DNA from: Hermatobates lingyangjiaoensis
Taxonomy: Eukaryota; Arthropoda; Insecta; Hemiptera; Hermatobatidae
Assembly: GCA_026182355.1 (NCBI GenBank)
Contig: JAPFBL010000168.1
Coordinates: 1,067,501-1,131,500, forward strand
Length of the DNA stretch: 64,000 nucleotides
Reading direction: 5' to 3'
The translations under genes and the position numbers were made by a program. This document shows positions 31,480 through 41,904 of this stretch, piece after piece. The notes under the pieces are model-generated. The model was not told where the DNA came from, did no database searches, and saw only the letters and a program-made list of their open reading frames with translations. Each line of letters opens with the position of its first letter. The stretch's first letter is position 1.

Positions 31480-32640
31480 GTGCCGCTGCTTTTCGTGCAT
31501 GCGATGAGTCCGAGTGGCATTTCAAGGTGTCCTTTGCCTTTCCAAAGCATTGCTTTACTCTTGATAGCCAGACTGAGTGCGGTAGGCCTTGGTGGGGCGA
31601 CATATGCACTGCTCAGTAGCTGGTGGCGTGACCGGGCTCTCTCAGCCCTGCATTTGACTGAGTCGGAGTGGCATTTCAAGGTGTCCTTTGCCTTTTCAAA
31701 GCATTGCTTTCCTCTTGATAGCCAGACTGAGTGCGGCAGGCCTTGGTGGGGCGACATAGCGACATACGAGTATGCACTGCTCAGTAGCTGGTGGCATGAC
31801 CGGGCTCTCTCAGCCCTGCATTTGACTAAGTCGGAGTGGCATTTCAATGTGTCCTTTGCCTTTCCAAAGCATTGCTTTCCTCTTGATAGCCAGACTGAGT
31901 GCGGCAGGCCTTGGTGGGGTGACATAGCGACATACGAGTATGCACTGCTCAGTAGCTGGTGGCATGACCGGGCATTTGATCTTTGATTTGACTCTCAGCC
32001 CTGCATTTGACTAAGTCGGAGTGGCATTTCAATGTGTCCTTTGCCTTTCCAAAGCATTGCTTTCCTCTTGATAGCCAGACTGAGTGCGGCAGTCCTTGGT
32101 GGGGCGACATATGCACTGCTCAGTAGCTGGTGGCGTGACCGGGCTCTCTCAGCCCTGCATTTGACTAAGTCGGAGTGGCATTTCAATGTGTCCTTTGCCT
32201 TTCCAAAGCATTGCTTTCCTCTTGATAGCCAGACTGAGTGCGGCAGTCCTTGGTGGGGCGACATATGCACTGCTCAGTAGCTGGTGGCGTGACCGGGCTC
32301 TCTCAGCCCTGCATTTGACTGAGTCGGAGTGGCATTTCAAGGTGTCTTTTGCCTTTCCAAAGCATTGCTTTCCTCTTGATAGCCAGACTGAGTGCGGCAG
32401 GCCTTGGTGGGGCGACATATGCACTGCTCAGTAGCTGGTGGCGTGACCGGGCTCTCTCAGCCCTGCATTTGACTAAGTCGGAGTGGCATTTCAAGGTGTC
32501 CTTTGCCTTTCCAAAGCATTGCTTTCCTCTTGATAGCCAGACTGAGTGCGGCAGGCCTTGGTGGGGCGACATATGCACTGCTTGGTAGCTGGTGGCGTGA
32601 CCGGGCTCTCTCAGCCCTGCATTTGACTGAATCGTACCGT
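31480..32640 (+). repeat. GC-rich 154-bp satellite, about 7.5 copies
   Basis: Units register on gagtggcatttc at 31511, 31666, 31834, 32019, 32173, 32327 and 32481; the later spacings are exactly 154, earlier ones 155, 168 and 185 because of small insertions (gcgacatacgagtatgc; ctttgatttgactctcagcc). The unit lacks stops in several frames, which creates 80-170-codon frames on both strands. 154 is not a multiple of three, so the reading frame rotates between units; these are not genes. Confidence 0.9.
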
Positions 32641-33000
32641 TACACCACTTCCATCTCTCGCTGGCCCCAGCTCCTTCCACCTCTCTCTTCAATCCAGTCA
32701 ATAATCATTCCGTCTAAAATTACTCCTAGCATATCTCCATCAACAATTTTGCCATTGCATTAACTAAATCACAGGATAAAAAGAATATTTGAACATTAAC
32801 TTGATAAAATACAAAATAGAATCATACTTTTTACATACTTGTAAATAGTTTTATTTCATGTTTAAGGAAATAGCTTGAAAGTGGATAAACAATACACAGC
32901 AAGAATTTAGTACTTCGTGTTAGAGGGAAGTAACATGCTCAAAATGAAGTACCTATTACTTGATGGACATGGATGGCAAATGTGTATATATTGAATATAT
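32641..33000. other. Unassigned sequence
   Basis: C-rich to 32760, then AT-rich. No gene recognised. Confidence 0.4.
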
Positions 33001-33128
33001 ATAAAAAGATTTCACATAAACACGTGAAATAATAATCAATGATCAAACCACAATAAGAAAATGGGAAAACAAGACTAAGATCTTTCAACCGTAACAAGCG
33101 GTCTTCGTCAGAGTCAAAAACCCAACTG
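33001..33128 (-). mobile_element. HH-A element, minus strand
   Basis: Complete HH-A unit from aaaaagatttcacataaac to caaaaacccaac, bordered by TA repeats on both sides. Hammerhead at 33063-33123 has every HH-A core element: CTGACGA, ACCG/CGGT, GAA, AGATCT, T and GACT/AGTC. Confidence 0.8.
33063..33123 (-). ncRNA. Hammerhead ribozyme motif, HH-A type
   Basis: Same core as 9657-9717 on the opposite strand, with no changes in the boxes or stems. Confidence 0.75.
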
Positions 33129-33129
33129 G

Positions 33130-33340
33130 ATATATATATATATATTCAAAAGGAGAGCCAATCCCTGTTGCGTATCATTTTGGATACTTCTTATTGGTTG
33201 TGGGTTTTTTTCGTTAGACACCTTTCTCCTTCGCACACTCCGTCTGCTTGGCCGCCTCAGCCTTCACTCCAGGGGAGGGCTGACAGTCCGTACTTAATTT
33301 TCCAATAGAGTTGGATGAAGGTTTTGGCGTCCTTGCTCCA
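33130..33340. other. GC-normal spacer
   Basis: Contains cttggccgcctcagccttca. No gene or family recognised. Confidence 0.35.
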
Positions 33341-33343
33341 AGC

Positions 33344-33369
<26 letters not shown>

Positions 33370-33375
<6 letters not shown>

Positions 33376-33545
33376 AATTCAAAACGAAGAAACACACAGA
33401 AAGACACAGACATAACTCACATCGATATTTCGACCATCGTCGTCATCAGGAGGTGTGAAGAGCGAGGAGCGAAGAGTCCCGCAGAAGACAGGCGTACTCT
33501 GCCCTGTCCAGCGAAACAGTCCGCTGGACCGTTTCTTTTAATTGT
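33370..33545 (-). mobile_element. HH-F element, second copy
   Basis: Starts aaaataaattcaaaacgaag like 14170 and contains catcgatatttcgaccatcg then tcgtcatcaggaggtgtgaa, an HH-F core on the minus strand. Its 3' part (ctctgccctgtccagcgaaa) is not in the 14170 copy. Confidence 0.65.
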
Positions 33546-33602
33546 ATATATATATATATAATATATATAATATATATATATATATCTATATATATATATA
33601 TA

Positions 33603-33905
33603 TAAAAAAAGAAACATAGAGAAATCAAAAGAACACACTTACAGTCTCTAATTTTCGGTTTCAACGTCTTCAGGAGAGATAAGAGAGAGGGAAACCAAGT
33701 GCACTGGATCAGAGACGTTGGAGACGGTTGGTCTCCAACCGTCTCTGATCCAGTGCACTTGGTTTCCCTCTCTTATCTCTCCTGAAGACGGTTGAAACCG
33801 AAAATTAGAGACTGTAAGTGTGTTCTTTTGATTTCTATATGTTTCATTGTTTATATTGAACTATATTTGTCCGTTTTGGATCGTATTTCCAACGAAAAAA
33901 AGTAT
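33603..33905. mobile_element. Palindromic HH-C element, second
   Basis: Facing arms around tctctgatccagtgcacttg. Plus-arm hammerhead at 33778-33811 is intact in layout; the minus arm (33645-33677) has a deletion in one side of stem II (caacgtcttcag instead of caaccgtcttcag). Flanked by (TA)n. Confidence 0.75.
33778..33811 (+). ncRNA. Hammerhead motif, HH-C type
   Basis: TCTC/GAGA stem I, CTGAAGA 33782-33788, extra C, GGT..ACC hairpin with a longer loop than the 16309 copy, GAA, AATT, A. Confidence 0.55.
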
Positions 33906-33924
33906 ATATATATATATATATATA

Positions 33925-34112
33925 TATTATCAAAAATGACACCAAACTTAGCTGACACCTTAACAACAATTTTTTTAAATAACACTCTCGTTATTTCATC
34001 TACACAATAGTGTACATATCCTATAGTCGACATGTTTCGAATGATCAACATTCATCATTAGGACGTGAATAACTTCTTGGGTGGATTTTCTAGTTTATTA
34101 ACCAACTTGTGA
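33925..34112 (-). mobile_element. HH-D element, second copy
   Basis: Inverse of 988-1185. The hammerhead at about 34035-34072 reads CTAATGA on the minus strand where the intact copy has CTGATGA. This changes the invariant G5, so it should be inactive. Stem II, GAAACATGTC and flanks are kept. Confidence 0.65.
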
Positions 34113-34117
34113 AACTG

Positions 34118-34209
34118 ATTGGGTTTTTGACTCTGACGAAGACCGCTTGTTACGGTTGAAAGATCTTAGTCTTGTTTTCCCATTTTCTTATTGTGGTTTG
34201 ATCATTGAT

Positions 34210-34215
<6 letters not shown>
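34118..34215 (+). mobile_element. HH-A element, 3' truncated
   Basis: attgggtttttgactctgac to gtggtttgatcattgatt, then (TA)n. Contains an intact HH-A hammerhead at 34121-34181. It directly abuts the HH-D copy. Confidence 0.75.
34121..34181 (+). ncRNA. Hammerhead ribozyme motif, HH-A type
   Basis: All boxes and stems as in 9657-9717. Confidence 0.75.
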
Positions 34216-34239
<24 letters not shown>

Positions 34240-34244
<5 letters not shown>

Positions 34245-34508
34245 GAAACGTTTCAAAGTAAACTATACGTATACAATAAATAGAAAAACACTTACAGTCT
34301 CTAATATTTGGTTTAACCGTCATCAGGAGAGAAGAGATAAGGACGCCATGCGCACTTACCAAGTTCTCCAATGTTCTCCGACCGTCGCTTGGCAAGTGCA
34401 CTTGGTGTCCCTATTTCTTCTCTCCTGATGTGGTTAAACAGAAAATTAGTGACTGTAACTGTGCTTTTGTATTTATCATGTACTTATAGTTTACTCTGAA
34501 ACGTATAT
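34240..34508. mobile_element. HH-C-related palindrome
   Basis: aacgtttcaaagtaaactat / atagtttactctgaaacgt ends with HH-C-like arms inside (acttacagtctctaatattt; tctctcctgatgtggttaaa). The plus core reads CTGATGT and the minus core keeps CTGATGA with GGTT/AACC; the latter may be functional but stem III is weak. Confidence 0.6.
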
Positions 34509-34509
34509 A

Positions 34510-34645
34510 TATACTAAATAATCAATGATCACAAACCAAAATATGAAATGGGAAAACAGGACTAAGGTCTTTCAACCGTAACAAGCGGTCTTCGTTAGAG
34601 TCAAAAACCCAACTGTTTATGTGAAATCTTTTTATACTAAATAAT
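34510..34645 (-). mobile_element. HH-A element, rearranged, with 13-bp target duplication
   Basis: tatactaaataat at 34510-34522 and 34633-34645 flanks a 110-bp insert. The body is in minus orientation (caatgatc... to ...aacccaac) but is followed by the plus-orientation end tgtttatgtgaaatctttt, a head-to-end rearrangement. The hammerhead box reads CTAACGA instead of CTGACGA. Confidence 0.8.
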
Positions 34646-34649
34646 ATAT

Positions 34650-36090
34650 AGATGTGTATATAAATGATTAAACCACTATAGGAAATAGGTAAAAAAAGTA
34701 AGAAGTGGTATTCGTCATTTTATTTTATTTTAAAAAATTTTATTTGACTGATTTACTTTCTCATGTATTCTTGTTTTGTTAATCATGTATTATTGTTTAT
34801 TTGTTGATATTGCATTAATTTATTTTGTATCTATTTGTTTATATTTATTATATATTGTTTATAGTTAGAATTATATATAACACTTGTTTCTTATTCTATT
34901 TATATTTATATATATATTTTTTTTTTAAATTTATTTTCTTATTGTTCATTTTGCATTTGTTTAATTGTATTGGGTATTTTTAGTTTTTCTCTTATTATGC
35001 CTCTTCGACTTTTGTTTTCCCAGCTGTTTAGTTACCTCTTGTACACACCTTTATGTTACCTTCTAGTTCTTACCTTGTTTGCTCTCTGATGACATAAATT
35101 GAAAGGCCTCAGAGCATTTTTTCTATCTGTTTTCTTTTTTTTCCTTGTGGTTTGTTTTCATTGATTGCATCACGTGTTTATGTGATTCATCTGCATATAT
35201 ATATATATATATGAGAATGACCGTTAAAGGGATCGAAATATTGAATGTGAGTACTAGTTTCTGTTTTTTATTCGTTTTTCTGAAAGTTTTTAAAGTGTAT
35301 ATTTCGTTCGGATCTGATTTCATTTGAATATATATATTCTCTTCTTCTCCCTGTATCTCTATTCCGTTTACTCGCTCTCTCTCTACTCTTCTGACACCTC
35401 TTTTGTCTCTCACTCTTTCTCATTCTTTCTCCGTTTTGCTCTGTCATTCACTATATATTCGTATGTCTTTGTGTGTCCTTTCTTTTCCCTCCCTCCCACA
35501 TTCTCTCTCTCTCTCTCTACATATGTTGCGTTACATGGATGCATTTATTATTATTAATAGATATTTTATACTCTAATATATAAGCCGTCCAATGATTAAC
35601 TGCATTTTTTATCTTTTTAAAATAAATTTCCTAATATTACATGATTGAGTCGTAATTTTGTATATTTATTCAATAATTATGTTTTTTTCACATAATTTAT
35701 ATTTATTTTATTTCAATAATAATATCGCTGAATAATAAATGATTACACCACTTTATAGCAAGTTTTTTTTTTTTTAGAAGTCTTATAAATAAATAACCTT
35801 TCTGCAGAAGCCAGTTTGTTTGACTCATTACTCTAATGTATATGGTTGCAAAAGGTAATTGGAATGCAGGAGCAAGTTTTGAATGACTGTTGTAAACTTG
35901 TTTGTGCTATTTCAGCGGGCTTAATGTAAAACAAACATTTATCATGTTCTGACTTACAGAGCAGAAAGAAATGCCATACTTACATTGCAGTATTTTATAA
36001 TAATTAGCCTTTGATGAAATAATAAAGTTTTTATTCATTAACTACTTTAATTTTTTTTAGTATGTTTGGTGTTATTAGTTAGTAACGTTG
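34650..36090. other. AT-rich debris, one HH-E copy and an HH-J copy
   Basis: 35083-35115 has GCTCT, CTGATGA, GAA, AGGCCT, C and AGAGC, an HH-E hammerhead whose stem II is decayed. 35210-35330 is an HH-J-type unit (agaatgaccgttaaaggga, atattgaatgtgagtact). 35330-35530 is CT-rich. 35540-36090 is AT-rich. No gene is seen. Confidence 0.5.
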
Positions 36091-36104
36091 ATTCTCTTTA
36101 CTGT

Positions 36105-36610
36105 ACAGACGTCTAGCGAAACACTCGAAATTGACGTTACATAACAAAGTACTGCTATACAAAACATTTCTGAGACCGACCTGGACTTACAGACTTGAAC
36201 TATGGGGATCCACAAAACCTTCCAATATTCATAGAATACAGTCATTGCAATCTAGAATCATTTGCACAATCCCAAATGTTTTTTTTTTTATGTCAAAAAC
36301 TACACTCTTCATAAAGACCTAAAAATTCCATTCATTCGAAATTTAGCCTTTGATCGTTATTAAAACATTTCACAAAAACCTTCCCACTCACATAAATCCA
36401 TTTGTACGAATCTTTGCTTCCTCCTCACCTTCCCAGAATCCCCCAAGACGACTCAAGAGAAAATGGCCGAGCGATCTACTATTACGATAATATACTATAA
36501 AACAAAGTGAAAGTTCAATCATTCTTTACTCATGTGCTTTACTTACCACATATGCTTGTTGCGTAAAGTAATACGTAGTTTTTATTGGTAAATAAAGATG
36601 TTAAAAAAAA
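36105..36610 (+). pseudogene. 5'-truncated Jockey-like LINE, end of reverse-transcriptase ORF and 3' UTR
   Basis: Residues SKLTLHNKVLLYKTFLRP and TWTYRLELWGS match the conserved block after the RT palm in Jockey-clade LINEs (SKL.L.NKLLLYK..LRP.WTYG.QLWG). After a T-run frameshift the next frame reads YTLHKDLKIPFI, and after another shift PPRRLKRKWPSDLL, both as in Jockey C-termini. The element ends with aataaa (36591-36596) and an A-run. Inactive: truncated, at least two frameshifts and internal stops. 5' truncation is typical of target-primed reverse transcription. Confidence 0.8.
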
Positions 36611-37685
36611 GTTCGGAGTTATTGTTTTTTTGCATAGAAATTCGTTACTCTTTTGACCTCTGAAATATTGAATTTAATTCTTGCTTCTTTATTTTACACG
36701 CCTTAGATTCAAAATACATTAGTTTTATTCATTCTGCAGTGTCGAATTCAATTGTTTTTCGATGAAAATTTTAATTGATAATCTATACTATGCCGTAACT
36801 TTTATTTGATTTCTATCGTATAAACTGAATGATTTAATAAATGAATGGCTGAAAGGCCTGTAGAACGGTTACTAAATTTGTTGAATTTGCAAGTCATTAT
36901 TTTTAGGTATAATATAGGAGGTAAATGTGTGTGATATTTGTATAATAGCCATGATGTGTCTTTATGGAGTTTACTTATGCATTCATATTTGAGACTGGTG
37001 TCATAGTCTAGTACTCCTCAGCTAGCTAGATATTCCCTTTTCAAATTTATGTTGATCATCTGGAAATATGAAATATTTATTCATCATTCTCTCGTATTTC
37101 AAATGCTAAATAAACTGGTTGTCATAAGATTGTGTAAATTTTCCTTTTTTGTTTTACACCTGAAAAAAAAATATAAAGGAGAAAAATATACTCGTACTAT
37201 ACTATTATTATATTGATAAGCTTTTGTTAAAGAAAACAATATGAAGTACATTTAGTAAAAGAAATGTTTCAAGTGTTCGAGAGACGCATATAGAAAAGAA
37301 GTTTGCAACAAGAGTCGACTGGAGAAAACCTTTGGCTTTCTTCCAGATCGGATTGTACAATGCCAGAGGAGGTATCTTGCTTTATGTCGTGTCAAACCAA
37401 CTGTGTTTCTTTCAGACATTTCTTTTTGTTCAGCTGATTACTGAATAGTGTGTCCATGTTGAATTATTTCGACTTGTTCATGAATAAAGATCTTCTGCTA
37501 GCCATTGTTTTTATTTTCAGTGCAAATTACAGGTAATTTTAACGTCCCTAAAATTATATTGGTTTAATTTAATTCTAAGAAAAATATTTTGGGAAAATTT
37601 GGTCAAGAATTCTGTGTCATAAAGATAGTAGAAAGCAGAGTTGTGATCAAAAAGTAAAGACACTTTTGGAATTTTAAAAAAGATC
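36611..37685. other. Unassigned AT-rich sequence
   Basis: No gene recognised. Confidence 0.4.
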
Positions 37686-37730
37686 GGTACCCGTTCTTAC
37701 TTTTGTTTATAATTACACTTATTGTTACTG

Positions 37731-37960
37731 GGGGCCAGGTTATATCAGTGGTTAACGCACTCGCCTTTGAACTGGTCGGTCCGTGGCGATACCCAAACCT
37801 GTCCATTGATTTATTTACGTCGGAAATGAATAAATCTGAGCACTTCGTCCCTCGGAGAGGACGTTAAACCTTCGGTCCTGATCCTGGACATTTGTCAGGT
37901 ACTCGTTAAAGATCCTTACTCTATATACTTGAGTTAGGCAAACTTTAAGACTATCAATGT
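37731..37960 (+). mobile_element. SINE inside the left arm
   Basis: gggggccaggttatatcagt head, decayed B box (gtggcgataccc), body ctcggagaggacgttaaacc and tactcgttaaagatcctta. Mirrored by 39266-39484. Confidence 0.75.
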
Positions 37961-39265
37961 AGAGTTAACAGGAAATGTGGCTCGCCCAGTACTAAAATGG
38001 GTGCCAAATAATAAATAAGCCACAATTTTCGCCCCTAGAACAGCACTAAAAGGTGGAAGCCTTATAAGTGTGGACGTTGGAAAACAAAGAACTTATTGCT
38101 ACTGGCCAATTCTTTAACGATCAACATCAATGCAACTCAGGAAGAATCTATCGCAGCTCAATGAGTTCTAGAGTCAATTTTACTGCAGCAATCTTTCAGC
38201 TGCAGGGAAGACAGAGACGATTCTTGAACCAATCGCTGCCACCTCAATTCAAGTGCATTTACGAAAAGTGATCGAAAAGTAAAGACACTTTTTTAATTTC
38301 GCGCGCTCTAAACACTCTCATTTACAAATTTTTGTTGTTTTGTTTGTACATTACTGTTTTAAAAAAAATCGAAAGTCATCGATCCAGCCACACCAAAATA
38401 AATTGAGTGGGCCTCAAAACAAGTAAAGCCACATTTTTTTATAATTAAACATTAGAATGACTAAAGAAAAAAAATAGGTATACGAAGTACGATAAAAAAG
38501 TAAAGAATGTGTTTCAATTTCGCGCCCGCTGTGCACTATACTTTCAACAATTTTTGTTGTGGTGTTGGTACACTCGTCACGATCATATGTTCATAGTTTT
38601 GACTATATAGCGTGTGTTTTTTTTTATGTGAAAGCCATAAAAGTTAGACTCGTCTTGGTTGCTCGTCGATTTTTTGCTGTTGAAAAAGCAATTATCTCTG
38701 GAATAACTTATACCACTTATAAATGGTGAGTAACTTTTTTTTGCTCAACTTGACTCACAGTACTTCACTGTTAACATTACAAGAGTTTTTACAAAAAAAT
38801 AATACGTAATCGTCTAGCCTCTCATATAAAAACAAAACATGCTATGTAGTCAAAACTGTGAACATATCATCATGACGAGATACTAAACTAACGAAAAAAT
38901 ATGTTGAAATTAATGGTATTCAGAAAGCCTGAAATTCAAAAAGTGTCCTTAATTTTTTATCAATTTTCGTACATATACCTAAATTGAGGTTCCAGCGATT
39001 GGTTCAAGAATCGTTCCTGTGTTCCCTGCAGCTAAAGGATTGCTGTCGTAAAAGTGACTAACGATGAACCAATAGATGGAACTGAGATGCATTGATGGTG
39101 ATCGTTAAAAAATTGTCCAGTAACAAGAAGTTTTTGTTTTGTTTTTCAACGCCCACACTTATAAGGCTTCCAATTTTTAGTGCTGTTCTAGGGGCGGAAA
39201 ATGTGGCTCATTTGTTATTTGGCACCCATTTCAGAAGTGAGCGAGCCATATTTTCTATTATTTCT

Positions 39266-39484
39266 ACATTGGGAGTCCTAAATTTTGCCTAACTCAATTG
39301 TGTTTAGAGTAGAGATCTTAAATGAGTCTCTCTTCGGGACCGAAGGTTTAACGTCTTCCCGAGAGATGACGTGCTTAGATTTATTCATTTCTCACGTAAA
39401 TAAATCAATGGCTAGGTTTGGGTATCGCTCCGGACCGATCAGTTGAGAGGCGAGCACATAAACCACTGAGATGACCTGGCCTCC
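39266..39484 (-). mobile_element. SINE inside the right arm
   Basis: Mirror of 37731-37960; both share unusual B-box decay, so they are one SINE insertion duplicated with the arm, not two insertions. Confidence 0.75.
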
Positions 39485-39792
39485 AGTAACAATAAGTGTA
39501 ATTATAAACAGAAGTAAGATTGGGTACAAAAGGCTGCTGGTTTAATAGTAGGTGTATCATAATATCTATGAGAGTATGCTAAAATCATTTCCTAGTTTCT
39601 TTTCATTCAGATAATACTCCTTCTCTATTGTGTTAGCAATTTTCCTGGGTAGTGTTTTTATTAATGCTACTACTTTGTTCCTATTATTTAAAAAGTGAAC
39701 TACTGAATAAAGGTCTGTAAGTTTTTATGCGCCTACATTATGGCGCGAATGGGAATAGGTGGGGGTAATTATGAGGAGGGAAGTGAGAATCA

Positions 39793-40290
39793 ATGGAGCC
39801 GTGTCGTTGCCCCACAGTCAACAATGGGACGACAGTGGACGTCAACGGGCAGGTCTTCCTGAGCGAGGGAGTCGTTAACATGCCGCAGCCTGTAATTAGC
39901 CAAATGGACAGTTAATGTTCCATTCCAGTCTTAATGCCAAATTAGCTTTATTGTGCGTTACCGCCATATTTCACATCTGTGCCACTTAAAAACACGACCG
40001 GAGTAGCCTCTTCCTCCAGTCACGTTCTTGCCGATGATATCTGAAACATTAAACTCATTAGGAAGTTCTCCCTCCTCTTTGGAGGAAGGAGCATACTTGT
40101 AAATCACGTTTGGGTCCGTTCGAGTAATGAATAGCGTCTCCTGGTGGTGCAGCAGTTAGCTTCTAACTGGGTCATGTCTCTCAGACCTCCGTCCTTCTTA
40201 TGTGTCCACCATAAATCTTTTACTCTGTACTGCAGTTTAGCCTCTAATGAACCTGGTGCATTCACCCAACTCCAGATAAACCTCCATTTA
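39793..40290 (-). other. GC-normal coding-like or conserved block
   Basis: On the minus strand the frame ending near 40100 reads TDPNVIYKYAPSSKEEGELP and then NEFNVSDIIGKNVTGG. Further upstream, another frame reads WSWVNAPGSLEAKLQYRV and KDLWWTHKKDGGLRDM. Downstream, after a possible 72-nt intron (GTAACG to ctaattacag), a frame reads LRHVNDSLAQEDLPVDV. On the plus strand a 40-codon ORF with GC-rich third positions (39793-39915) overlaps it. No family is recognised. Homeodomain-like cores (taattag, ttaatg twice) at 39891-39935 also fit a conserved enhancer. Frameshifts between the parts make an intact gene unlikely. Confidence 0.35.
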
Positions 40291-40588
40291 CTGCTTATTA
40301 TAACTTGTTGTTAAATATAAAAACTTCTTAGGAAAAGTAATTTTGAAATTTAAATAATAAATAACTGTATACAAATCGACATTACACGCACTACTTAGCA
40401 TAAAAGGAAACTAATGAAGTAAGATTGTGTTTCCTTAAAGTGCGGTCATCAAATTAATCTATTGCAACTAATGAGTTACAATATTGACTAAAGAAACAAA
40501 CCTATATGGACAAAGTTCAGAAATAAACTTAGGTAATAATCAGTATAAAGATACACACTGGCAGCTCTAATTCTCAAAACATCCGGAG

Positions 40589-40692
40589 TTTGACACTGAT
40601 ATATCATCTGGTTTGACACCGATATATCATCTGGTTTGACACCGATATATCATATCATCTGGTTTGACACCGATGTATCATCTGGTTTGACA
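40589..40692 (+). repeat. 23-bp minisatellite
   Basis: About four to five copies of a unit containing gatatatcatctggtttgac. Confidence 0.85.
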
Positions 40693-40782
40693 CGGTTGGA
40701 ACCAAAGTTAGAGAATAAATGTGTTTGTTTAGCTGTTTCGTTTTCGAAATTATATCACAATTGTTATATATATATATATATA

Positions 40783-40965
40783 ACAATAATCAAACCACAA
40801 TATGAAATGGGAAAAGAAGACTAATATCTTTCGATTGTAACAAGTGGTCTTGACTCTGACGAATACCGCTTGTTACGGTTGAAAGATCTTAGTCTTGTTT
40901 TCCCTCTTCATATTATGGTTTGATCATTAATTGTTATTTCACGTATTTATGTGAAATCTTTATAT
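40783..40965. mobile_element. Palindromic HH-A element
   Basis: Facing arms; the plus arm has GACT, CTGACGA (40856-40862), ACCG/CGGT, GAAAGATCTT and AGTC intact, but the outer GGG strand of stem I is missing because the join to the minus arm falls there. The minus arm is degraded (ctaatatctttcgattgtaa). Confidence 0.7.
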
Positions 40966-40969
40966 ATAT

Positions 40970-41900
40970 TACATCACCAAGCTGAGCGTACGTATGAACA
41001 ATCACAGGGCGTTGTTGGTTAGAGCTGTGACTTACTGATAGGATTGTCTGGATTCCCTCGCTTCATTGTCAAAAATAGATTTATTTTTCAATATTTGATA
41101 ACTTCAATATTTATAACTTCAATTTAATTGTTCATTATATTTATTGTTGCATGGTAAAATTTTATTATTTTTATTGGGTAAAGAATTAATTGTTTGTGGT
41201 TTTTTTTAATTAAAATATCGCTAAATTATATAATTGAGAGACTGTCATTAGAGGCAGAAATATTTGTAAACTAACAACCTTAAAATGGAGTATTGTGGTT
41301 TTCTTTCTTAACATGCAAAAGTAGTTATATATTTAATTTGATGCGAAATAGAGAGAGCAGGATGTATAAAGCAGGCAGTGAACATTGCAAGTTAACCCTT
41401 GATGCATTTCGCTTGTTTTTTGTTTTAGTACTCTCGTTTCCATTTCCTTGTGCAGTTACCTCCCTTCCTTCAAGTATCACAATTTCCTTCAAACCAGGAA
41501 TACTTATTTCTTTTCTAGATGTTCTAACCCTCCAGTGTTAAAGTGTTTCCCTAATGCTGGCCTCCTCTGAAGAGACCCAGCCGATTCCTTTCATGTAATT
41601 CACTTTGTTAGAGTCTCAAAGCAACTCAAACTCTAGTCATAGATACAAACATTCTTTGAGGCTTCAGTACTTTTCTTTTACTTTCATATGTATTTGTCTG
41701 TTATATTACTGGTTTCTTATTACTGGTTTATAATAGCCTGGGCTTCGCCTGAGGAAAACATAATCATTTTTTGTTAATTTGTTTTTCTTAAATATATTCC
41801 AATACTGTTTTATGATTTATATATTTTAGAAAACCTAACTTATTTTAAAGCGAAGGTGATTTTTTAAAATTTATGTAACATATAGAAACGAATATATCGG
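40970..41900. other. Unassigned sequence
   Basis: The 82-codon plus frame 41293-41541 has no recognised domain. Otherwise AT-rich. Confidence 0.35.
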
Positions 41901-41904
41901 TGTG

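Larger units (their letters stand above)
37686..39528. mobile_element. 1.8-kb imperfect long inverted repeat (foldback element) with SINE copies in its outer arms
   Basis: The outer arms pair: cttacttttgtttataatta / taattataaacagaagtaag. Then come a SINE (plus, 37731-37960) against its mirror (minus, 39266-39484), cttataagtgtggacgttgg / the complementary cgcccacacttataag, and near the centre catatgttcatagttttgac / gtcaaaactgtgaacatat. The left arm is about 240 bp longer, with extra copies of a module with aaaagtaaagac near 37648, 38277 and 38497. That module resembles a mariner-type terminal repeat, but no transposase remains. A MITE or hairpin formed from a SINE-bearing locus is the likeliest reading. 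Confidence 0.7.

Noticed and set aside
31443..32763. Long open frames on both strands (up to 173 codons)
   Set aside because: They are translations of the 154-bp satellite; the frame rotates unit by unit and both strands are open.
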